From the NCBI GenBank assembly GCA_045601445.1, contig JAZRZQ010000036.1, positions 1-9,068 on the forward strand: a stretch of 9,068 nucleotides of DNA, given 5' to 3'. The position numbers and the translations under genes are program-made. The stretch's first letter is position 1. The number at the start of each line of letters is the position of its first letter. Source of the stretch: RGIG5579 sp045601445. Its GTDB lineage: Bacteria > Bacillota > Clostridia > Oscillospirales > SIG627. The notes below the pieces were generated by a model. The model did not search any database. It was not told where the DNA came from and worked only from the letters and a program-made list of their open reading frames with translations. Shown here in pieces: positions 1 to 5,441 of the stretch.

Positions 1-965
1 CGGTGCTTGCAACGGGCGGCATCGGCGGACTGTTCAAGCATTCTACGAATTACCGCCATTTGACCGGCGATGCTCTGGCGCTTGCCTTGAAATATAATAT
101 AAAGCTGCAACATATCGACTACATTCAGATTCATCCGACGACGCTATATACCGAAAAGAACGGCCGTGAATTTCTGATTTCCGAGTCGGTACGCGGCGAG
201 GGCGCGATCCTTCGAAACGGCAGAGGAGAGGCCTTCATGCAGGGCAAGCATCCGATGGCGGATCTCGCACCGCGCGACATCGTCACAAGAAACATCCTAA
301 AGGAGCTTCGGCGCACGGGCGAGGATCGCGCGTATCTGGACTGCTCGAATATGACAAGCGAGTTCTTCAGCCGCCGCTTCCCCAACATTTACGCGCAATG
401 CCGCAAGATCGGCATTGAATTGACAAACGATTACATCCCCATTCACCCCGCACAGCACTATTTTATGGGCGGCATCCGCACCAACACCGACGGGCAGACC
501 GACGTGCCCGGACTGTTTGCCTGCGGTGAGGTGAGCTGTACGGGCGTGCACGGTGCGAACCGACTTGCTTCCAACTCCATGCTGGAGTGTCTGGTCTTCG
601 GCCGCCGCTGTGCCCGCGCGATCGATCGGGATGCACGAAAAGCCAAGACCTACCCCGAAGCACTTCCGAACAGTCAAGGGGAGATCCGCGTCTCGCGCGA
701 GGAGATCCGTACCGACAGAGCCTCGCTTCGCCGTGCGCTGTCCCACGCCTTCGGCGCGGTGCGCCGCAAGGGTGAAATGGAGTACGGGCGTGCTCGGCTC
801 GCTTCGCTTGCCGAGAAATACGATCGGGTGCTTTGCGAGGATCCCGCCACGGTCGAAATTTGCAATATGACCGTCGTGGCGCTTGAGATCGCCAAGGCCG
901 CGCTGGCAAGAGAGACCAGCCAAGGGGCTCATTACATCGAAGAGGAAAAAGGAGCAGACAAATGA
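1..965 (+). CDS. nadB: L-aspartate oxidase, C-terminal part (5' end outside window)
   Basis: This FAD enzyme oxidises L-aspartate to iminoaspartate, which NadA then uses to make quinolinate for NAD synthesis in the cytoplasm. The window enters the gene in frame at base 3, with about 320 residues left; full-length NadB is usually 430-540. Visible family motifs, numbered from base 3, are QIHPT (42-46), RGEG (64-67), LAPRD (88-92), HYFMGG (152-157) and GEVSCTGVHGANRLASNS (175-192), the last being the FAD-contacting C-terminal signature. The HPAQHY and GVHGANR wording separates it from the related succinate dehydrogenase and fumarate reductase flavoproteins. The N-terminal FAD-binding dinucleotide motif is missing only because the window starts inside the gene. 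The TGA stop overlaps the nadC start (ATGA, 962-965), so the two genes are translationally coupled. By the usual Firmicutes order, nadA probably lies just upstream. Confidence 0.95.
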   Translation, partial: VLATGGIGGLFKHSTNYRHLTGDALALALKYNIKLQHIDYIQIHPTTLYTEKNGREFLISESVRGEGAILRNGRGEAFMQGKHPMADLAPRDIVTRNILKELRRTGEDRAYLDCSNMTSEFFSRRFPNIYAQCRKIGIELTNDYIPIHPAQHYFMGGIRTNTDGQTDVPGLFACGEVSCTGVHGANRLASNSMLECLVFGRRCARAIDRDARKAKTYPEALPNSQGEIRVSREEIRTDRASLRRALSHAFGAVRRKGEMEYGRARLASLAEKYDRVLCEDPATVEICNMTVVALEIAKAALARETSQGAHYIEEEKGADK

Positions 966-1795
966 ATCCGCTGAATTTAAACGATCTGATCGCACGCGCG
1001 CTGGCAGAGGACCTCGGCACGGGCGATATTACCACCAACTCCACCATCCCCGAGGACAAAACCATCACGGGGCGCTTTTTGGCCAAGGAGGACGGCGTTC
1101 TTTGCGGAATGCAGGTCTGCCGTGCCGTGTTTTCCTTCATTGATCCCGCCATCGAGTTGGTGCTTCATCGCAAGGACGGGGACGAGATCCGAAAGGGCGA
1201 GGTGATCGCAGAGATTTCGGGAAATGCCCGCGCGATCCTGCAGGGCGAGCGTCTGGCGTTGAACCTGATGCAGCACATGAGCGGCATCGCCACCCGCACG
1301 AGCGAGGCGGTGCGCAAAATTGAAGGAACAAGGGCTCGCATTGCCGACACCCGCAAGACCACTCCCGGCCTTCGCGTGCTGGAGAAATACGCCGTCAAGT
1401 GCGGCGGCGGCTCGAATCACCGATTCAATTTGGCAGACGGCGTTCTCATCAAGGACAACCACATCGAGGCGGCGGGCGGTATCACAAATGCCGTCAGAGC
1501 CGCTAGAGAGAACATCCCCCACACGCTCAAGATCGAGGTGGAGGTCGAGACCTTCGATCAGCTTCGCGAGGCGCTGGAGGCGGGAGCGGACATCATTATG
1601 CTTGACAATATGTCAAACGAAGACATGAAAAAGGCCGTTGAGATCGTCGGCGGCAGAGCGCTGACCGAGGCCAGCGGCAATATGGGCGAAAAGGACCTGC
1701 GCGAGGTGGCGCTGACGGGGGTCGATCTGATCTCCATCGGTGCGCTGACCCATTCGGTACGCGCGCTGGACATCAGCCTGAAATTCAAATTTTAA
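962..1795 (+). CDS. nadC: Nicotinate-nucleotide diphosphorylase (carboxylating), quinolinate phosphoribosyltransferase
   Basis: The enzyme converts quinolinate and PRPP to nicotinate mononucleotide, CO2 and pyrophosphate, the step where de novo synthesis joins the NAD pathway. The 277 residues match the usual family length (about 275-290). The N-terminal alpha/beta sandwich (about 1-115) contains LAEDLGTGDITT (14-25). The barrel domain carries the active-site signatures DTRKTTPGLR (129-138), CGGGSNHRFNL (147-157), LIKDNH (162-167), EVEVE (192-196) and LDN (214-216), and it closes with SIGALTHS (258-265). The Arg, His and Lys residues in these motifs are the known quinolinate- and PRPP-binding set, so the protein should be active. 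The ATG overlaps the nadB stop, and an AAAAAGGAG ribosome site lies inside the end of nadB. It is the last gene of the operon; a strong hairpin terminator starts 9 bases after the stop. Confidence 0.97.
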   Translation: MNPLNLNDLIARALAEDLGTGDITTNSTIPEDKTITGRFLAKEDGVLCGMQVCRAVFSFIDPAIELVLHRKDGDEIRKGEVIAEISGNARAILQGERLALNLMQHMSGIATRTSEAVRKIEGTRARIADTRKTTPGLRVLEKYAVKCGGGSNHRFNLADGVLIKDNHIEAAGGITNAVRAARENIPHTLKIEVEVETFDQLREALEAGADIIMLDNMSNEDMKKAVEIVGGRALTEASGNMGEKDLREVALTGVDLISIGALTHSVRALDISLKFKF

Positions 1796-1803
1796 AGATA
1801 CGT

Positions 1804-1846
1804 AAAGAACGGCCCGTGCCAAGCACGGGCCGCTCTTTATTTTTTC
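1804..1846. terminator. Intrinsic terminator of the nad operon, probably shared with spoVM
   Basis: The stem AAAGAAC-GGCCCGTGC (1804-1819) pairs with GCACGGGCC-GCTCTTT (1823-1838) around the loop CAA, with one mismatch near the base. Six T residues follow (1840-1845). The inner nine pairs are GC-rich, which gives a classic rho-independent terminator for nadC on the plus strand. On the minus strand the same hairpin follows the spoVM stop codon, which sits inside its base, and is followed by GTTCTTTA. It may therefore stop transcription from both sides. Confidence 0.9.
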
Positions 1847-1911
1847 TTGCCGAAGAGTCTGCGAAAGAGTCCGCTGAGAAACCTCGGCGATCGAAATACA
1901 ACGATCTTCAT
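1837..1911 (-). CDS. spoVM: SpoVM-like 24-residue sporulation micro-protein
   Basis: The 24-codon frame starts MKIVVFRSPRFLSGLF and ends in R-R-L-F-G-K-K-K. It lines up without gaps with the 26-residue Bacillus subtilis SpoVM: Met-Lys start, Pro at position 9, a basic residue then Phe-Leu at 10-12, Gly14, Arg17, Gly21 and a basic tail. SpoVM is an amphipathic helix, made in the mother cell, that recognises the convex forespore membrane and recruits SpoIVA to start coat assembly; Pro9 is known to matter for this. The ATG is 6 bases after the stop of the small membrane-protein gene, with AAAGGG/TAGG as the ribosome site, so the two are probably co-translated. The tail codons overlap the nadC terminator. 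The assignment comes from motif alignment by eye to remembered family members; the short length is the main uncertainty. Confidence 0.82.
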   Translation of the reverse strand: MKIVVFRSPRFLSGLFRRLFGKKK

Positions 1912-1917
1912 GTAAAC

Positions 1918-2064
1918 CTACCCTTTCGAAAATAAGATTCCCGTGGTGACGATCACGCCGGCTTCCAGCACGATCAGAACCGACTCGGGGAGAAAAAACG
2001 CAACCAAAATGCCGACGCCGAAGCTCATCACACCGACACCGAGCGTTTTTGCCCTTGACATCAT
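1918..2064 (-). CDS. Small hydrophobic membrane protein upstream of spoVM
   Basis: This is a 48-residue protein. After a short basic start (MMSRAKTLG) it has a Gly- and Val-rich hydrophobic stretch (about 8-24), FLPES, and a second hydrophobic stretch (about 28-44) ending LFSKG, so it could be one long or two short membrane helices. Small proteins with the pattern G-x-G-I-x-x-A-x-FLP-x-x-x-L-x-x-x-EA are familiar from clostridial genomes, but I know of no assigned function. The start at 2064 is chosen because AGGGAAGGTG (2071-2080) lies at good spacing before it. An in-frame ATG at 2091 has no ribosome site and falls inside the proposed sigma-E -10 element. The gene stops 6 bases before spoVM, which suggests expression in the mother cell during sporulation. 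Confidence 0.65.
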   Translation of the reverse strand: MMSRAKTLGVGVMSFGVGILVAFFLPESVLIVLEAGVIVTTGILFSKG

Positions 2065-2089
2065 CTCGCTCACCTTCCCTTTGTACTCC

Positions 2090-2118
2090 ATTCTATGCAC
2101 CGAAGCGGAAAAAGTTTC
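2090..2118 (-). promoter_or_regulatory. Candidate sigma-E promoter for the small membrane protein-spoVM operon
   Basis: Read on the minus strand, CATAGAAT (2090-2097) differs at one base from the B. subtilis sigma-E -10 consensus CATACAMT. Fourteen bases upstream, GAAACTT (2112-2118) matches 5 of 7 positions of the -35 consensus KMATATT. Transcription would start near 2083, just ahead of the AGGGAAGGTG ribosome site and the start codon at 2064. B. subtilis spoVM is itself sigma-E dependent. The -35 match is modest, so this is a candidate. Confidence 0.5.
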
Positions 2119-2164
2119 TTCTGTTTTGCCTTTTTTTCGCATAGATTGAAGCGAGGTGATGCCA

Positions 2165-2695
2165 TTGAAACAGAAAAAAGCGGCCGCGCCGCCCGATTTT
2201 ACGCCCCCTTCCCTCTCCTTTTGGGGCAAAAGCCCCTTGGGAGAGGTGACGGTTCTGGAATGGACGGGAAAATATCAAGGAAAGCAAACGGTGGCCTATC
2301 GGTTTCGCTTGCCGCGGCTGAAAAGAGAGCGTTTTTTCTCCGCCGAGCAACATCTTTTGGCGCTTCGGGACGCATTTTTCCTCTTTTTGCAGGAACAGGC
2401 AGACAAGGGAGAGGGCGAGGTGCTGTTCGGTGGGTTGGATTTTTACTTCGAAGAGGAGCTGCTGATCCTATGTGCCGCCTTCGGCCCGTTCGGGAGAAGG
2501 CAGTTTCTGCCCCGCCTTGCCATTCGCTTTGACGATGCGGGCGAGATCCAAGAGATCGAGCGCTACCGTCAGCGCCGAGACCACTCGTCAAGGTCGCGCC
2601 AAGGGCAGTTTTCGGGCCAATCGCTCATTTCCGAGGAAAAAGAGGCCGAGGCGGGCGCGGCCTCGGGGAGCGAGCGCTCGCGAGGCAGAAAATAA
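2165..2695 (+). CDS. Hypothetical protein of 176 residues, convergent with the SpoIID-like gene
   Basis: I do not recognise this family. The TTG at 2165 is the likely start: it is preceded by GAGGTGAT (2153-2160), an eight-base match to the 16S anti-Shine-Dalgarno. ATG 2159 and GTG 2156 are in the same frame but overlap that site. No signal peptide or membrane helix is visible. The core (about 25-130) looks folded, with alternating hydrophobic strands (GEVTVLEWTG, VAYRFRLPRL), a helix-like stretch rich in Leu and Phe (about 62-80), then strands around DFYFEEELLILCAAFGPFG and FLPRLAIRF. The last 40 or so residues are low-complexity, Arg/Ser/Glu-rich, and coincide with the 127-base overlap with the convergent gene, which suggests extension past an older stop near residue 136. 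Its position between spoVM and a SpoIID-like gene hints at a sporulation link, but that is inference only. Confidence 0.6.
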   Translation: MKQKKAAAPPDFTPPSLSFWGKSPLGEVTVLEWTGKYQGKQTVAYRFRLPRLKRERFFSAEQHLLALRDAFFLFLQEQADKGEGEVLFGGLDFYFEEELLILCAAFGPFGRRQFLPRLAIRFDDAGEIQEIERYRQRRDHSSRSRQGQFSGQSLISEEKEAEAGAASGSERSRGRK

Positions 2696-4731
2696 GCCGA
2701 AAGGCTTGGCAGACAGCGGGAGCTGACGGCCTCGGAGACGGTTTTCAGTCTCGTACGGGTTCGAGCGCCCACCACGCCGTCGGCAGCCAGCCCGAAGATC
2801 CCCTGAAACTGCTTCACGGCGCGATCGGTAGCCGCACCAAAGCGCCCATCGACGGTGATCCGTTCCAAGGGCGCAAGGGCGAGCGAGACGGTGTTCAGCC
2901 GACGCTGAAGCTCGCTCACGTCACTGCCGGAAGAGCCGAGGCGAAGGGTTCGGCCGCTCTCCTGCGCGCCGTCCGTCAAGCAACCCGACACAACCGCGCC
3001 GTAGACGCTTGTGATCGCGTTCCAGGTATTTTCTCCGACCACCCCGTCCACAAGAAGCCCGAACAGACGCTGAAACTCCCGCACGGAAAGACGCGTGCCC
3101 GAGCCGAACACGCCGTCGGCGGACAGAGACGGTATGGTGACGAACACCGTGCGGATGCGACGAAGCAGGCGCTGAAGATACAAGACCTCGTCTCCCCGAG
3201 AGCCTTGCCGCAACAGAAAGCCCGGATACGGCAAAGGCGTAATTTGCCCGTCGGAAGTGACCTCGCGGTAGATTCCGATCAGCCGATTCCAAGTGCTCTC
3301 CCCGACGATGCCGTCCTGATAGAGCCCGTAGTAGCGCTGAAAGGCCAAAACGGCGTTTTCCGTTGACTGACCGAAGCGGCCGTCGATCGCAAGATCGGGA
3401 ACAAAGGGGTTAAAGGCGGCAACGTTCTTTAAATAAAACTGAAGGCTTTGCACCGCCGTTCCCGTATCGCCAAAGCGCAGGATGCCGGGGAAGGATGTGT
3501 CGTTATACTGCGGGCGCTCTCCCTCGCTGTTGAGCTCGGCGAGCTTTTTGACCGCCACGTAGATATAGGAAATGCGATACCAGGTTGATTTCCCGACGAT
3601 GCCGTCCTCCGTCAGATTAAAAATGCGCTGAAAGGCGCGCACGGCGGCCTGCGTTTGCGAGCCGAACACGCCGTCGACGCGGGTGATGGCGGGGATGGAT
3701 GGGTAGTTGATGCGAATGCGGTTGAGCTGTTGCTGGATGATGCGAACCGACTCTCCCGCACTGCCGACGCGAAGGGGCGAGCCGGGGTAGCTTCCCTCGA
3801 TGGCGCGGACGTCGTTGGTTTCGACGATCTCGACGTTGCCGTAGTAGAACTGCAGGATCTCCTCGACCGAAAGACCGTCGTTTGCGAGCGCGACCGTTCC
3901 CCATTGGGAGAGGCCCGCACAGGTGACGGTGCTGCCGTTGCAATATTCGGCATAGTAAGGATCGATCCTGCCCGGACGGCGGATATATTCGTTGAAGATC
4001 TCGTCGACGACGCGGGAGATGCTGTCGTAAATGTTTCTCCCGTAGACGAAATACTGATCGTAAGCGGTGGAATTGGTGATGTTGTAGGGATAGCCGCGCG
4101 AGGGATACCATTCGGTAAAGACGCGATTGAGAGCCAGAGAGATCTGACAGAGGATGTTGGCACGAAGGCTTCTTTCCGGCCAGGTGGGATAGATCTCGCT
4201 CGAGGCGACGTTTTTGATGTAATCAATAAACGGCACGCTCACGTTTGAGGCGTTGGCATTGGGGCGGCCGAGGTGAACGGTAATCCGCTCGGGAATATAC
4301 ACCTCGGTCAGAATGCGCGAATCCTCGGGCGGGATATCCAGCCCACGCTCGGCGGGGAAGGTCAGCGCGTGAGGGGTGATGTCGTATTCGAGGATCTCGT
4401 CCTCGCTTTGGCCGCGCGGGATCATTTCGACGGGAAGGGTGCTTTTTTCTCCGTCGAAGATCTGAATCCCGTTGATGCGGAAGGTGTAAAAGCCGGCGGC
4501 GCGGATCTCGGCCGAGCAGACCGAATACGGAATGATCTCCTGCGGAATCAGCGAAAGCGCACGCGCGGGGGACGGGATCACAAACTCCCGCGAGATACTG
4601 CCGGCGGCGGCATTGAGGCGATCCTGCCCGATGAGAGTGCCGTCGGGCAAATAGACGAACACCTCGGCTTCGGGGACGGGAAATGCCTCCTCGGCACTTC
4701 TGACGGTGATGACAAGGCTTCCTTGTGGCAT
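2569..4731 (-). CDS. SpoIID/LytB-domain protein with four peptidoglycan-binding repeats
   Basis: The product has 720 residues. Residues 1-105 form a beta-rich, carboxypeptidase-regulatory-like domain (EAEVFVYLPDGTLIGQ; FYTFRINGIQIFDG). Residues 143-305 resemble the SpoIID/LytB domain: VPFIDYIKNVASSEIYPTW, with Glu179 at the place of the SpoIID catalytic glutamate, and GLSQWGTVALANDGLSVEEI (273-292). SpoIID itself is a lytic transglycosylase that thins peptidoglycan during engulfment. Four PG_binding_1 units follow at about 319-392, 417-490, 505-580 and 595-668, each with L-R-x-G, D-G-x-F-G, A-V-x-x-F-Q and D-G-x-V-G-x-x-T. No signal peptide is visible, so a secreted role needs another route or a mother-cell location such as the spore coat or cortex. 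The start has AAAGGAGAAATTT just before ATG. Residues after about 680 lie in the overlap with the convergent gene and look unstructured. Confidence 0.88.
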   Translation of the reverse strand: MPQGSLVITVRSAEEAFPVPEAEVFVYLPDGTLIGQDRLNAAAGSISREFVIPSPARALSLIPQEIIPYSVCSAEIRAAGFYTFRINGIQIFDGEKSTLPVEMIPRGQSEDEILEYDITPHALTFPAERGLDIPPEDSRILTEVYIPERITVHLGRPNANASNVSVPFIDYIKNVASSEIYPTWPERSLRANILCQISLALNRVFTEWYPSRGYPYNITNSTAYDQYFVYGRNIYDSISRVVDEIFNEYIRRPGRIDPYYAEYCNGSTVTCAGLSQWGTVALANDGLSVEEILQFYYGNVEIVETNDVRAIEGSYPGSPLRVGSAGESVRIIQQQLNRIRINYPSIPAITRVDGVFGSQTQAAVRAFQRIFNLTEDGIVGKSTWYRISYIYVAVKKLAELNSEGERPQYNDTSFPGILRFGDTGTAVQSLQFYLKNVAAFNPFVPDLAIDGRFGQSTENAVLAFQRYYGLYQDGIVGESTWNRLIGIYREVTSDGQITPLPYPGFLLRQGSRGDEVLYLQRLLRRIRTVFVTIPSLSADGVFGSGTRLSVREFQRLFGLLVDGVVGENTWNAITSVYGAVVSGCLTDGAQESGRTLRLGSSGSDVSELQRRLNTVSLALAPLERITVDGRFGAATDRAVKQFQGIFGLAADGVVGARTRTRLKTVSEAVSSRCLPSLSAYFLPRERSLPEAAPASASFSSEMSDWPENCPWRDLDEWSRR

Positions 4732-4795
4732 AAATTTCTCCTTTCAAAGCTGGTTTCTCCTTATCCTATTCCCCATGCAAAAAAATGGTGAGGAA

Positions 4796-4824
4796 TTGAC
4801 AAAGATCGGAAAAAGTGGTATCAT
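4796..4824 (+). promoter_or_regulatory. Sigma-A promoter of the ECF transporter gene
   Basis: TTGACA (4796-4801), a 17-base spacer and TATCAT (4819-4824) give a perfect -35 and a five-of-six -10. Transcription should start near 4831, leaving a leader of about 24 bases before ATG 4855. That is too short for a riboswitch, which many vitamin-transport genes carry. The leader holds AAGGAG (4844-4849) at good spacing. Confidence 0.85.
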
Positions 4825-4854
4825 TTTTCCAATCCCTCTTGAAAAGGAGCCTTT

Positions 4855-5400
4855 ATGTCCTACCAAAAAACCACCGAGATTCGCAGTATCGTCTATGCCG
4901 CCGTCTGCTTGGCCTTGGCGATGGTTTTGCCACTTCTGACGGGAAACATTCCTTCCATCGGCAAGCAGTTCGCGCCGATGCATTTTCCCGTTCTGCTCTG
5001 CGGCTTTATCGCCGGCCCGCTTTGGGGTGGGATCGTCGGCGGAATCGCTCCCCTGCTTCGCAATCTGCTCTTTTCCGTTCCGCAGCTCTACCCCGACGCG
5101 CTGAGAATGGTTTTTGAATTGGCCGCCTACGGCGTGGCAGCAGGTCTGTTTTACCGTTATCTGCCGAAAAAGCCGCTCGGGATCTACACCTCCCTTGTCT
5201 GTGCGCAGTTTTTCGGCCGCCTCGCGTGGGGCATCGCGCAGTATTTGTTCAGCGTATTTGATAAGCAAAACAGCTTTTATCTGGAAATGGTGGTCACGCA
5301 GACCGTTTCCTCCTCGCTGTACGGTCTGGTCATTCAGCTTCTCCTCCTGCCGCCGATCGTGATCGCGATGCAGAGAGCAAAGCTCATTACAAAATATTAA
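4855..5400 (+). CDS. ECF transporter S component, substrate unknown
   Basis: This 181-residue integral membrane protein looks like a substrate-binding S component of an energy-coupling factor (ECF) vitamin transporter. Hydrophobic segments lie at about 11-29, 44-66, 84-100, 107-130 and 150-172, with a possible sixth helix in the Pro- and Gly-rich 55-75 region. The conserved stretch QFAPMHFPVLLCGFIAGPLWG (38-58) and the IAPLLRNLLF / FELAAYGVAAGL pattern are familiar from S components of the DUF3816/ECF_trnsprt type. S components work with the shared EcfT and EcfA1/A2 module, which is not in this window, so this is a solitary (group II) S gene. Neither the neighbours nor a riboswitch reveals the substrate. 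A short -7 AAGGAG site supports the ATG. A palindromic terminator follows directly after the stop. Confidence 0.85.
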   Translation: MSYQKTTEIRSIVYAAVCLALAMVLPLLTGNIPSIGKQFAPMHFPVLLCGFIAGPLWGGIVGGIAPLLRNLLFSVPQLYPDALRMVFELAAYGVAAGLFYRYLPKKPLGIYTSLVCAQFFGRLAWGIAQYLFSVFDKQNSFYLEMVVTQTVSSSLYGLVIQLLLLPPIVIAMQRAKLITKY

Positions 5401-5439
5401 AAAAGAAAGAGAAACGAAATTTCGTTTCTCTTTCTTTTT
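5400..5439. terminator. 40-base perfect palindrome, bidirectional terminator
   Basis: The 20-base left half (5400-5419, A-rich, with core GAAACGAAA) is exactly complementary to the right half (5420-5439), which ends in CTTTCTTTTT. It starts inside the TAA of the ECF gene and ends two bases before the stop of the minus-strand oxidoreductase gene. The symmetry gives a T-rich tail in both directions, so a single element can end transcription of both convergent genes. The stem is AT-rich but very long. Confidence 0.85.
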
Positions 5440-5441
5440 CT

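Noticed and set aside
297..1152. Long minus-strand frames (232 and 229 codons) opposite nadB and nadC
   Set aside because: They lie entirely opposite well-conserved genes, have Arg-, Ala- and Ser-rich composition without recognisable motifs and lack ribosome sites; they are shadows of GC-rich codon use.
977..1522. 181-codon minus-strand frame inside nadC
   Set aside because: It is fully antisense to a catalytic-motif-complete nadC and shows no family features.
2089..2091. In-frame ATG giving a 57-residue version of the small membrane protein (MEYKGK start)
   Set aside because: No ribosome site precedes it and it overlaps the proposed sigma-E -10, whereas ATG 2064 has a strong site at good spacing.
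2095..2591. Alternative frames on both strands over the unrecognised 176-residue gene (145 and 130 codons)
   Set aside because: The 2165 frame has the best ribosome site and a fold-like hydrophobic pattern; the others look like shadow translations.
2723..3775. DNA repeat array suggested by recurring GCCGTC and GAA-ACGCC-like strings
   Set aside because: The similarity is at protein level, from four diverged PG_binding_1 domains; the DNA copies are not close enough to call a repeat array.
3612..4248. Overlapping frames of 164-204 codons inside the SpoIID-like gene
   Set aside because: They are out-of-frame shadows of a gene with clear SpoIID and PG_binding_1 motifs.
4732..4795. Sporulation-type promoter for the SpoIID-like gene
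   Set aside because: GCATG and ATAGGATA strings recall sigma-F/G elements, but no pair fits the spacing and consensus well enough to report.
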